Source of the DNA: Manihot esculenta
Taxonomy: Eukaryota > Streptophyta > Magnoliopsida > Malpighiales > Euphorbiaceae
Assembly (NCBI RefSeq): GCF_001659605.2
Contig: NC_035170.2
Coordinates: 6,138,001-6,202,000, forward strand
Direction: 5' to 3'
Length of the DNA: 64,000 bases
Each line of letters begins with the position of its first letter. Within the stretch, counting starts at the first letter, position 1. Made by a program: the position numbers and the translations under genes. Of this stretch, positions 49,101-59,572 are shown piece after piece. The notes beneath the pieces were generated by a model. The model did not search any database. It was given only the letters and a program-made list of their open reading frames with translations, and had not been told where the DNA came from.

Positions 49101-50914
49101 AATGATTCATACTACATATATAAGTGTTCAATAAAAGTAATATAAGTTTAAATTTCTACTAATAGTCTACACTTTGTACCCTCACGACTAGTTACTCGAA
49201 ACTTAATTTAATTTTTATTATTTTAAATTATTATCAAAAGATTATGATATTCGATCCGAAAGTATATTTTTAAAAAGTAAATTAAATTAAGGTTTAAAAA
49301 CATCGTTAGACAAGAAAGTCACATTTATTTATTATTTTTGAGATAAATATATAATTATAAACGTAAACATTTTGAGAAGAAATTGTGAAAGATATAAATG
49401 TTGTTCTAAAATAATTTTTGTTTATCTTATTTACAATAATTTATTAGTTATAAGTAATGGTAGTTTAAGAAGTTACATAAAAATTATATATCGATGGTAA
49501 TAGAAAAAAAAATAATTTTAACTGATAATAAAATAAAAAATTTTAATATCAATATATACATTTTAAAAATATTTTGATTGTAATTTTACATGTGATATCA
49601 ACTTATGTAATAAAAGTATAAAAAATCATAATTACACATGCAAAATAAATAAAATAGCTGAATTATTTTATCAAATATGAATACTATTATTTAATTACTT
49701 GAATAGCTTTTTATTTTCAATATAAATTAATTAGATAAATATTAATAAAATTTAAAAAATATAAAAATAATTTTTTTTGAAAGAGAAAAAGTTTTCTAAG
49801 TTATTTTCTGACATGACACTTATATTGGACATTTTATTTGTTTTATCTTTTTATAACTCAAAACATTTAATGAGTTTTGCACTGTTAAATCACGAGTGTA
49901 GCTAACTTATGATTTATAAGATAATTTTAACACATTGACACCGTAGGAAATAATTACAAATAATTCCATGTGCCCTCTCATCTCTGTGGGTGTGTGTGGG
50001 GCTTCTTAGTTTTGCTGTCCCAAGTTTCTACTATAAGACATTATTTGACAGATACAGGTGTTTGCTGGCTTTTATGTCATTTCATTTGCGAGGAATGCCT
50101 GTGATCCAGGTAGCTGTATTTGATTTTCAAAGTCTACATCTTGAATTGAATTGGCTTCATCTGGAAAATTTCAATCATTTATCAACTGCTCTCCACTCTA
50201 TTTCTCAGAAAAATCTTTTTTCTTTTTATACTATTACTTGACTTGGAATATTATGCCATTTGACGATTTCAATAAAACTTCGCCAGTTTATATTGAAATT
50301 CCACCGAATATATTTATTTAAGAGAAATTTTTAAGTAGATTCAAAATAAATTTTATTTATATTTTTATGATGAGACCCATTTATTTGTATCTTGAAAATC
50401 TCTTAATTCATAATAGATTGAATAAATTTCATAATTAATATAAAAGTGATTTTTCAAGTGAGAGTCAAAAATGGCAAATGACTTTTTCATATAAAAGTCA
50501 CGGAAAAAAACTTGCACTTGAAACTTCGTACAACGTTTACCTATAAATTATGAGGAATTATACGGTTTCATTTAGGAATAATTCAAATGTCACGTTTGGA
50601 ATCAACATTTGAAATTAGAGATTTGTATAAATTTAGTATAAACTACATTTATATGTGTTGCACGTCCTGATATAATATTTGTGATTTATTTTTTAATTTT
50701 TTATGATTTTTTTATGTATTATAATATTATTATAACATATTAATTTTTTAATAATCAAGTAAGAATAAGTTCTACATATGTGTTGTGCATATTAATATAT
50801 TTTATATTTTTAAATTAACATAAATAATAAATATTTATAGAAAAATATATCTAATATATTTTATAATAATATTAATTATCAAACTTAGTGTTTATAAAAC
50901 AAAATTATGCTTGA
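46144..50914. other. AT-rich intergenic DNA
   Basis: No gene is supported. A (TA)n run lies at 47511-47537. Around 49980-50240 composition is more balanced and a plus-strand open frame of 83 codons exists (49990-50241) that resembles no family I know; it could be a decayed exon. The rest is A/T-rich with scattered direct repeats. Confidence 0.5.
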
Positions 50915-51466
50915 TGTTACATAACATTCGTTCAATTAAAGCTGTGAACTGTCATGACTATGTAGGATCACGTGACAAGAATCGGACACATAAGAAAAGC
51001 AATCCATCTCGAAAATAAAAGATCTGGACACTGCAAACACACAAGTCATCACCAAAAAACTCTCCCTTCCCTCATCAAGGCGAGATTCGACACGGGATTA
51101 CCGTTGTTAAAAACAGCCTAGCACATCTTTATTACGCTGATAATCGTGGGATTCTTACTTATTAGCTAGTGATGTTCCATATCAAGCAGTGGTCACATCA
51201 CCGTCAGATTATCAGAAACATACCATATTCATCTCTACCTCCAACAGTATAAAAGAAAGGAGCATCACAGAAACAAAGGTACGCCATCTCTAATACCACT
51301 CAAGCTCTAAATAATCCATTGTATTTTCTCTATCCTTCAAGATACTGACTTAAGTGTCGGAGTGGCTGCTGTGGACATCCATCACTACCTCCCGTTTTCT
51401 CTCTTACACGTTTCAACCAGTCACAATACGTTCTATTTCGGCCACGTCATTAATCTAATTTCTACA
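50915..51466 (+). repeat. 5' LTR of the outer Tat-type element
   Basis: About 552 bp, TGTTACATAA... to TTTCTACA. TATAAAAG is at 51248-51255. It shares many blocks with 58626-59181 (for example AAAAAACTCTCCCTTCCCT and CTCTAATACCACTCA), but is clearly diverged, so the element is old. Confidence 0.75.
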
Positions 51467-51566
51467 ATATCATTTGGTTCTGTTACCAAAAAATTCTATC
51501 GAATCCTCTTTATTCATTTGAATTACGACCGGTTTTCTACTCCTTTTCTCTTACTTCACTCTCAAA

Positions 51567-52017
51567 ATGGTCGGTAGCCCTAGAGCTGCTGTAAATATTG
51601 CTATCAATGAGAGAGTCATCGTTTCCTCTGCCTTGAACAATAGAGAAAACACGCCCCCAGAGACTAATGAAGCAGACCTTAATGATTTAAATAATAAACA
51701 GATGCTCAAATATATCCAAAGGCTGCAGGCTATGCTCGGGCAGTATAAGGCTTGGGAAGAAGTGTCAAAGATGGACCTTAGAAGAAGGGACGAATCCTCT
51801 GTGGAGACCTCAAGGGCCCACACAGAAGCGGTCTGATTGCGGCCCAAAGGAAAAGCAGACTCAGAAGATGAATTGGACGAAGCTTCGAAAGGAGTAGATT
51901 GAAAGCTAGAACGGGTCGTACAAAGATACCAAAAGGAGCAAGAAGAGGATTTTAGTCTAACGGTGCCTCACCTCTTTCAGAAGAAATATTAGTAGAAACT
52001 TTTCCCACCAAGTTCAA
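51567..52017 (+). pseudogene. Gag N-terminal fragment of the outer element
   Basis: ATG at 51567; an 89-residue open stretch encodes a mostly hydrophilic chain with NRENTPPETNEADLND and a helix (QMLKYIQRLQAMLGQYKAWEE), then a TGA at 51834-51836. Similarity to Tat-type Gag can be followed further in other frames up to a VETFPTKFN-like piece at about 51990-52017, where the chromovirus LTR begins. The capsid and knuckle are missing. Confidence 0.6.
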
Positions 52018-53974
52018 CCTACCGTCTGGTGGAATCTCGAATGTCGGAGCCTTCTAGAAGGGTAAAACAAAGGTTTTCTAAACGGTTTTTACGTATTTTG
52101 AGGTTTTGAATGTAAGGATTTGAGTTTTGTAAGGGAAAAGACCAAGGGGACAATTGCCAGGTTCGGCCGCCGAAAGAGACATTCGGCCGCCGAACATTGC
52201 ATGGTTTCGCATGCAATTTTAGCCGCCGAAGGAGAGGCGGTTGGCCACCTATAAAAGCCCTTTGACCGAAAATAGAGGGTGTTTGAGCTCCCTGTTTTTG
52301 GGTCAAAAGGTAGGTTTTGTTTCCCTTGGATTGTTTTCATGATGTTTCTTCAAATCTTTCAAGGTTTTCATCAGTTTCATCCTTGTTTTGAAGAGTTGTG
52401 CGCTTTGCGCAAGGTGTTGAAGTTGGAAGACGTTGGAGCTTGGATTCTCCATCTCTTCACGTGTGAGGTCGCACCAACTCTTGTTCTTCAAGAGGTAAGT
52501 GTAGATCCTTATCTTTTATGCAGTTTTAAGTAAGTTTTATGAAGAGTTATGGGGGTTTTGATGCATGAGGGGCATGGTTGTGCATGTGAGGGTTATGGAC
52601 CCTTTATGCCTATGTATGTTTTATGTTGTTGTTTGTTGGAGTTTAAGCTTGTTTTAAGCTCCTATATGCTTATTGTATGAGTTATGCATGTGGTTTTGGG
52701 TGTTTGGAAGGTTTGGGAGGCTTGTTTGTGCATGAGGCTGAGTTTTGGATGAACTCAGGTTCGGCCGCCGAAGGTGGTTTCGGCCGCCAAACTTGCCTAG
52801 GATGCATGGTTTGGCCGCCTAACCTTGCCCCCGAAAGTTTAGACTTTTAGATCTGGAAGGGACTTTCGGCCGCCGAAGGTGCCACCGAAAGTGCCCGCGT
52901 TTCGTCTTTGGAGAGGGGGTTCGACCGCCGAAGGTGTCGCCGAAGATGCCCTGTCTAGCTTTTCTTTGCTTGGTTTCCATGCATGCTTGAGGATGTTTTA
53001 GGGGGTTTTTGGAGAGTTATTTATGAGGTGTTTAGAGTGTGTTTGGCACCTCATTCGAGTCCACCTGTGTATGATCGGACCCGAGGGACTGAGGAGGCCA
53101 TCAGTGGTAGCTGTTGCAAAGTCAGTCCAGCGTCTGCCAGAGGTGAGTGGAACTAAACTTTATGTTTTAAATTGAGAAATTAAATGCTTTTAGCATGTTT
53201 CATGCACCATGAGTATGCAATAGGTTGATTGCATTAGTAGGCACGAATATGATGCATTGCATTCTTTACTGATGATGTGGATGGACCAAGGCGACCTCAA
53301 TAGCCCACAATCTGTTAAGTAAGGAAAGACCTGTGTGAGATCCTTTGGGGGCCGGGCGCTGACAGAGGGAGTTTTGAGGTCATGTCCAATCCGAGATGTG
53401 AACTGTTTGTGCTGTGATGCATTCCATGAAAGCATGTAATTAATGACTTGTTTTCATTGTTTCTACTCACTGGGCTCTAGTAGCTCACCCACTCCCTCAT
53501 CCCCAGTTTTGCAGGGCCAGAGTTAGCTATGGGAAGTTAGATTCAGCAGAGTGATGAGTATGAGTTGGCTATGGTTTTGTTATGTAATAGAGGAGTGGAC
53601 ATGATGTAAATTAAAGGACTAGTTTGTAATGAAATGTATAGATATGTAATGTCATGTAATGGATAGAGTTGAGCTTTGCCCTAGTGTATGGTTCATCCCT
53701 TGTTATGCATGATCTTTATTAATTTGTTTGATGAGAAATGTGTTGAACCAAGCCTGATGTATGCTGACCCTAGGGGTTCTATGTGTTCAGACATAGTGCA
53801 TGCAGGTCAAGCTTGGTACATGGGAGGAAAGTTGTCAGATTTTATGTTTATGTTTGATCATGTATGGGATTTATCAGGTACACAGAGTTCAGGATAGGCT
53901 TGCTACGGGTCCCAGCGGTCTTAAGCCGATCTGGATCCTAGCACCGGTAGCGGTCCGGTTTTCGCGTCGTTACA
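52018..53974 (+). repeat. 5' LTR of the chromovirus, 5'-truncated
   Basis: 1957 bp. Alignment with the 3' LTR begins at CCTACCGTCTGG, which is base 34 of that LTR, so the TG terminus is gone. TATAAAAG is at 52250-52257. Palindromic GGCCGCCGAA clusters lie at 52160-52235 and 52758-52940. Confidence 0.88.
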
Positions 53975-53977
53975 GAT

Positions 53978-53990
53978 TGGTATCAGAGCC
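53978..53990 (+). other. Primer-binding site of the chromovirus
   Basis: TGGTATCAGAGCC, complementary to the 3' end of plant initiator-methionine tRNA, three bases after the LTR end ACA. Confidence 0.9.
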
Positions 53991-54279
53991 CTAGGTTGAC
54001 AGGATCGGACCTATAGGGTATGGAGAGCCCTATGTTCATATGATCAGACCTAGAGTGTGTCGGACTTATAGATGTGATAGAAGGGCAAGCACAATGGGCA
54101 AAATCATGTCCACTAGGATAGAATGTAGAGTCCTGTTTTGCATGATGATGATGTGAAATGCCATGATTTTATGCATGTGCATTAATGGTATGAGATGCTA
54201 TGTTTGATGTAGGTTCATGTGTTTCCATATGAACCGTATGATTTCTAATGCTTGTGTGTTGTTCTTCAGAAGAGCTAAG

Positions 54280-55047
54280 ATGAGAGGTGCTTGTCGATTT
54301 GTGGAATCGACTGGAGTTCCGTCTGAGAGGGAAGGTATGGACACCTTTCCCCCTGCTCTGCCAAGAGTGCCGTCGGGTGGAGTCGACAGATGAGAAATAT
54401 CAAGGGACCCTGGAAGGTCTTTTGATGAAAGTAGAGAAGGAATGGATCTAAGGAGAATGTCTATAGACAGGAGGGAAGTAGAAATAGAGGTGCAAAGGAG
54501 AGTTGGAGGTCTAGATATGAACATGCTAGAAGAAGGCATGGGAGAGTCTCAAAAAGGTGCTCAGACTCAGGATTCCAGAATCTCAGGTGTAGGAGGGAAT
54601 GATCCCTCCACTTGGAGTACAGCTACCTCGAGAGGAGTAAAGTGGGGGAAAACCACTAGGAAAGGGGGCAGAGGCCTGAGAAGGTCAAAGAAGAGCAAGT
54701 TTTGGAAGAAGTTGAAGCTTAGTCTGGGTTGTGGTGCTAGTTCAAGCTCTGGCTTAGGCAGATCAAGATGTATGAGGTGTGGAAGGCCACACAAGGGAGT
54801 CTGCCGTTATGGGACAACCGCTTGTTTCAGGTGCGGGCAGGAAGGGCACATAGCACGTGAGTGTCCTACTGCGCCCTGGTTGGCTCAGGTTCAGCGAGCA
54901 GCTTCAGGTAGAGCGGCTCAGCCAGCAACTCCAGTTTTCTTGCAGACCAGTAGTCGAGGCAGAGGGAGAGGTGCATCCTCTTCTTCAGCAGGTTCCCGTG
55001 GAGAAGGTGCGTCAGCTCCGGCTCGGATCTTCACTCAGGCTCAGTAG
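54280..55047 (+). pseudogene. Gag remnant of the chromovirus with CCHC knuckle
   Basis: ATG at 54280, interrupted by an in-frame TGA near 54391, then open from 54442 to 55047. The C-terminal part has a basic run, then RCMRCGRPHKGVCRYG followed by the classical knuckle CFRCGQEGHIAREC, and a Gln/Arg/Ser-rich tail. At about 256 codons it is shorter than usual chromovirus Gag and the central capsid core is not recognisable, so it was probably deleted. Confidence 0.75.
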
Positions 55048-55543
55048 GAGGCAGACACATCGAACACAGTGGTGCCAGGTATGCTCACTTTTGAGTGTTC
55101 TGATGTGTATGTTTTTGTGAACCCTAATGTTTCTCCTTCTTTGTTGCTTCGTGAGCCGTAGTGAGGGTGGGTTCGATAACTTCTGGGCTTAGTGTGTTTC
55201 CTTTGGGTTAGTAGACCCAGGTGTGATCCATCAGTGGCAGAGTCAGTCTGCCAGTTCAGGTCAGTGTTTGTTGTGAGTAGATGCCTTCCAGCTGACCTAG
55301 TGGTTCTAGAGTTGACTGTTTGAGGTCATTCTAGGGGCGGATTGGCTAGCTACTCGTGGTCCTACCCGAGTCTGCAGAGACAAGGTAGTTAGGATAAGAG
55401 GTTAGGATGGATCAGAGGTAGTCCTTGGAGAGGACAGTGTAGGAGTGCCTAGAGGTTTGATGGCCGCCCTATAGACTCGTTGATTGCTCAGGAGAGGTTA
55501 TCAGAGGGTTTCTAGTTCTGGTTACGAGTTTAGCAGTCGGGTC

Positions 55544-55990
55544 AGGGAACCAGCCTCCGTGTCTGTTGTTGAGAGAGAGTTCTTAGTTGTCTTTCCAGAA
55601 GAGCTGTCAGGTTCACCACCTGCTAGGGAGATAGAGTTTGGAATAAGAAGTGGTGTTTGGACCCAGAACCATTGCTATCTTTCCCTACAGGATGGCACCT
55701 GCAGAGTTGTATAGTTGCGAAAGCTTGGTAAATAAGGGTTTTATCCGACCTAATACCTCCCCCTGGAGTGTTCCAGTGTTGTTATGGAAAAAGAAGGATG
55801 AATCCTTGAGACTTTGTAACGACTGTAAGCGATTGAACAAGGTCAGTACCAAGGGCAGGTATTTCCATTCAGGATTGATGATCTATTGGAACAGCTAGGA
55901 GAAGCTGGTTGTTGTCCAAGATAGATCTGAGATCCGGGTACTACCTGTTAAGAGTGAGAGAAGGAGCCAGTTTAGTAAAGATGAAGAGAG
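55544..55990 (+). pseudogene. Protease-RT junction and RT N-terminus of the chromovirus
   Basis: Frames change several times. REFLVVFPEELSGSPPAREI (about 55575-55635) is the usual lead-in to RT; a MAPAELY / GFIRPNTSPWSVPVLLWKKK stretch (55690-55800) and RLCNDCKRLNKV follow. The similarity then runs through a RIDDLLEQL-like segment and a SGYY..RVREGA-like piece to about 55975 and stops. The YxDD box, RNase H and most of integrase are missing. Confidence 0.75.
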
Positions 55991-56464
55991 AAGGGCAAGG
56001 ATCAGAGTGCGCAGCGGAAGCTTGTGGAGGTCAGGCGAAGGTTGGGGTTTTGTTTGTGGCGTCTTCTGTAATAAAGTGGTGATTCGTCGTGGGTCGAAGG
56101 GTAAAGTAGCTCCAAGATACATCGGACCCGTTGAAGTCCTGCAAAGGATTGGGGATGTGTCTTATAAGCTAGTTACCTGCTTCAATGGAGAGAGAGTCCA
56201 TTCGGATTTCCATATTCCTGTGTTGCGGCAGTTCGTATCAGATCCAAGTTATGTTCATAAGGAACCAGAGGTGGCGATCTTAGGGGATCTCACCTATGGT
56301 GAGTAGCCAATGTGGATCACGGACACACAGGTCAGGACGTTACGGAACAAGGAATCCCGGTGGTGATAGTTGTGTTAGAATCACCACAGGATGAAAGTGT
56401 GCCTCGAAGACTCGGGAGTAGTTTACTCCAGCGGTACCTGGGTCTCTTCGAAGAGCGGTTTTAG
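55991..56464 (+). pseudogene. Integrase C-terminus and chromodomain remnant of the chromovirus
   Basis: Right after the RT piece, a QRKLVEVRRR-like segment appears, then RRGSKGKVAPRYIGPVEVLQ and GDLTYGE with a stop at 56304-56306. A further frame continues with QVRTLRNKEIPVV, the start of a Tekay/Del-type chromodomain, and ends QRYLGLFEERF at 56464. The chromodomain normally steers integration by reading histone marks; here it is broken by a stop and a 1-base shift. Confidence 0.75.
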
Positions 56465-56536
56465 GCTTCGCTTGCTTGCATTCATGTTTGTTGTTTGAAC
56501 ATTCAGGGACAAATGTTTTTTTTAAGGGGGGTAGAT

Positions 56537-58528
56537 TGTAATACCCGGCTGGAATCAGGCATCAGAATTCCTACCGTCTGGTGGAATCTCGAATGTCGGA
56601 GCCTTCTCGAAGGGTAAAACAAAGGTTTTCTAAACGGTTTTTACGTATTTTGAGGTTTTGAATGTAAGGATTTGAGTTTTGTAAGGGAAAAGACCAAGGG
56701 GACAATTGCCAGGTTCGACCGCCGAAAGAGACGTTCGGCCGTCGAACATTGCATGGTTTTGCATGCAGTTTTGGCCGCCGAAGGAGAGGCGGTTGGCCAC
56801 CTATAAAAGCCCTTTGACCGGAAATGGAGGGTCTTTCAGCTCCCTGTTTTTGGGTCAAACGGTAGGTTTTGTTTCCCTTGGGTTGTTTTCATGATGTTTC
56901 TTCAAATCTTTCAAGGTTTTCATCAGTTTCATCCTTGTTTTGAAGAGTTATGCGCTTTGCGCAAGGTGTTGAAGTTGGAAGACGTTGGAGCTTGGATTCT
57001 CCATCTCTTCACGTGTGAGGTCGCACCAACTCTTGTTCTTCAAGAGGTAAGTGTAGATCCTTATCTTTTATGCAGTTTTAAGTAAGTTTTATGAAGAGTT
57101 ATGGGGGTTTTGATGCATGAGGGGCATGGTTGTGCATGTGAGGGGTTATGGACCCTTTATGCCTATGTATGTTTTATGTTGTTGTTTGTTGGAGTTTAAG
57201 CTTGTTTTAAGCTCCTATATGCTTATTGTATGAGTTATGCATGTGGTTTTGGGTGTTTGGAAGGTTTGGGAGGCTTGTTTGTGCATGAGGCTGAGTTCTG
57301 GATGAACTCAGGTTCGGCCGCCAAATGTGGTTTCGGCCGCCGAACCTGCCTAGGATGCATGGTTTGGCCGCCTAACCTTGCCCCTGAAAGTTTAAACTTT
57401 CGGATCTGGAAGGGACTTTCGGCCGCCGAAGGTGCCGCCGAAAGTGCCCGCTTTTCGTCTCTAGAGAGGGGGTTCGGCCGCCGAAGGTGCCGCCGAAGAT
57501 GTCCTGTCCAGCTTTTCTTTGCTTGGTTTCCATGCATGCTTGAGGATGTTTTAGGGGGGTTTTTGGGGAATTGTTTATGAGATGTTTAGAGTGTGTTTGG
57601 CACCTCATTCGAGTCCACCTGTGTAGGATCGGACCCGAGGGACTAAGGAGGCCATCAGTGGTAGTTGTTGCAGAGTCAGTCCAGCGTCTGCCAGAGGTGA
57701 GTGGAACTAAACTTCATGTTTTAAATTGAGAAATTAAATGCTTTTAGCATGTTTCATGCACCATGAGTATGCAATAGGTTGATTGCATTAGTAGGCACGA
57801 ATATGATGCATTGCATTCTTTACTGATGATGTGGATGGACCAAGGCGACCTCAATAGCCCATAATCTGTTAAGTAAGGAAAGACCTGTGTGAGCTCCTTT
57901 GGGGGCCGGGAGCTGACACAGGGAGTTTTGAGGTCATGTCCAATCCGAGATGTGAACTGTTTATGTTGTGATGCATTCCATGAAAGCATGTAATTAATGA
58001 CTTGTTTTCATTGTTTCTACTCACTGGGCTCTAGTAGCTCACCCCCTCCCTCATCCCCAGTTTTGCAGGGCCAGAGTTAGCTATGGGAAGTCAGATTCAG
58101 CAGAGTGATGAGTATGAGTTGGCTATGGTTTTGTTATGTAATAGAGTAGTGGACATGATGTAAATTAAAGGACTAGTTTGTAATGAAATGTATAGATATG
58201 TAATGTCATGTAATGGATAGAGTTGAGCTTTGCCCTAGTGTATGGTTCATCCCTTGTTATGCATGATCTTTATTAATTTGTTTGATGAGAAATGTGTTGA
58301 ACCAAGCCTGATGTATGCTGACCCTAGGGGTTCTATGTGTTCAGACATAGTGCATGCAGGTCAAGCTTGGTACATGGGAGGAAAGTTGTCAGATTTTATG
58401 TTTATGTTTGATCATGTATGGGATTTATCAGGTACACAGAGTTCAGGATAGGCTTGCTACGAGTCCCGGCGGCCTTAAGCCGATCTGGATCGTAGCGCCG
58501 ATAGCGGTCCGATTTCCGTGTCGTTACA
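56537..58528 (+). repeat. 3' LTR of the chromovirus
   Basis: 1992 bp, TGTAATACCCGGC to GTCGTTACA, preceded by the polypurine tract AAGGGGGGTAGAT. TATAAAAG is at 56802-56809. It has the same two palindrome clusters as the 5' LTR, several of the differences being C/T or G/A changes. Confidence 0.92.
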
Positions 58529-58625
58529 AGTCAAAAGCCAACTCTGAGGGGCCACGTACCCTAAATCTCGACAAGAGATACCTTCTTCGAATATGAAGAA
58601 TCGAAAAGTAATGGGGGACCTCTAA

Positions 58626-59181
58626 TGTTATATAATATCTGCATAAAGAAAGTCACGAGCTGTCACGACGATGTAGGGCCACATGGCAAGAACTAGACAC
58701 GTAAGAAAAGCGATCTATATCGAAGATAAAAGATTCAGACACCACAAACACCCAAGTCATCACTAAAAAACTCTCCCTTCCCTTATCAAAGTGAGGCTCG
58801 ATGCAGGATTACTGTTGTCAAAGACAGCCCAACACATTTCTATTACGCCTGTAATTGTGGCATTTCTACTTATTAGCTGGTGATATCCCGTATCAAGCAG
58901 ATGACCATTTCACTGTCGGATTATCAGAAAGATATCATATTCATCTCTACCTCCAACAGTATAAAAGGCAGGAGTATCACAGAGATAAAGATATGTTATC
59001 TCTAATACCACTCAGACTCTAAATAATTAATTGTATTCTCTCTATATTCTTTAAAATACTGACTTGAGGGTCGGAGTGGTTGTCGTGGGCATCCAGCATC
59101 GCCTCACGTTTCTTCTCTTGCAGATCTCAGTCAGTCAAAGTACAGTTCCATTCCAGCCATGTCATCAATTTAATTTCTGCA
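58626..59181 (+). repeat. 3' LTR of the outer Tat-type element
   Basis: About 556 bp, TGTTATATAA... to TTTCTGCA, after the polypurine tract. TATAAAAG is at 58960-58967. Matches 50915-51466. Confidence 0.75.
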
Positions 59182-59541
59182 ACATTAATACTATATTAAA
59201 ATTTATTTAGTTAAATGTTAAGTTAGAAATAAACTTTAACATTTACTATATTGCATATTAATTATGTGTATATAAATTATTTTAATTATTAATAATATGA
59301 TTATTAGTTATCATACATTAAATGAAGTATAATTTGATAATAAGAATTAAATATTTATTTAGAATATAGTTATAAAAAAATTGTATACATTATGTATATT
59401 TATGTTCCTTTAAAATATATTTACTGTTTTAAAATAAGTTAGAAATATTATAAGTTTTAAATTTAATTATGGTTATAATTATATATTAAATTTGCATATT
59501 CAATAAATTAGCACTCTATGCTAAAGTATTGTTTATAGCAA

Positions 59542-59572
<31 letters not shown>

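Larger units (their letters stand above)
52018..58528 (+). mobile_element. Chromovirus (Ty3/gypsy, Tekay/Del-like), internally deleted
   Basis: 5' LTR 52018-53974 (lacking its first 33 bp), primer site 53978-53990, gag remnant, RT start, a large deletion, integrase C-terminus with chromodomain remnant, polypurine tract near 56524-56536, and 3' LTR 56537-58528. The initiator-Met primer site, CCHC knuckle and VRTLRNKE chromodomain wording identify a chromovirus. The LTR pair is about 97-98% identical by eye, younger than the LTR pair of the 14.9-kb element. The same family supplied the two solo LTRs at 24323-26662 and 29682-31931. Confidence 0.88.
50915..59181 (+). mobile_element. Outer Tat-type element with its interior replaced by a chromovirus
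   Basis: LTRs at 50915-51466 and 58626-59181 face the same way. Right of the 5' LTR is a gag N-terminus (51567-52017). Left of the 3' LTR is a short stretch (58529-58625) ending in a polypurine tract (AAAGTAATGGGGGA). Everything expected between gag and the polypurine tract (rest of gag, pol) is absent; the chromovirus 52018-58528 lies exactly there. No target duplication was found around the outer LTRs, so the ends are approximate. Confidence 0.7.

Noticed and set aside
49990..50241. 83-codon plus-strand frame
   Set aside because: No homology recognised and no splice partners; AT-rich DNA on both sides.
51467..51500. Primer-binding site of the outer Tat-type element
   Set aside because: A TTTGGTTCTGTTACC string follows the LTR but matches no tRNA end convincingly.
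53688..53994. Open frames at the 3' end of the chromovirus LTRs (repeated at 58242-58596)
   Set aside because: Identical in both LTRs and run across the LTR end; not gag.
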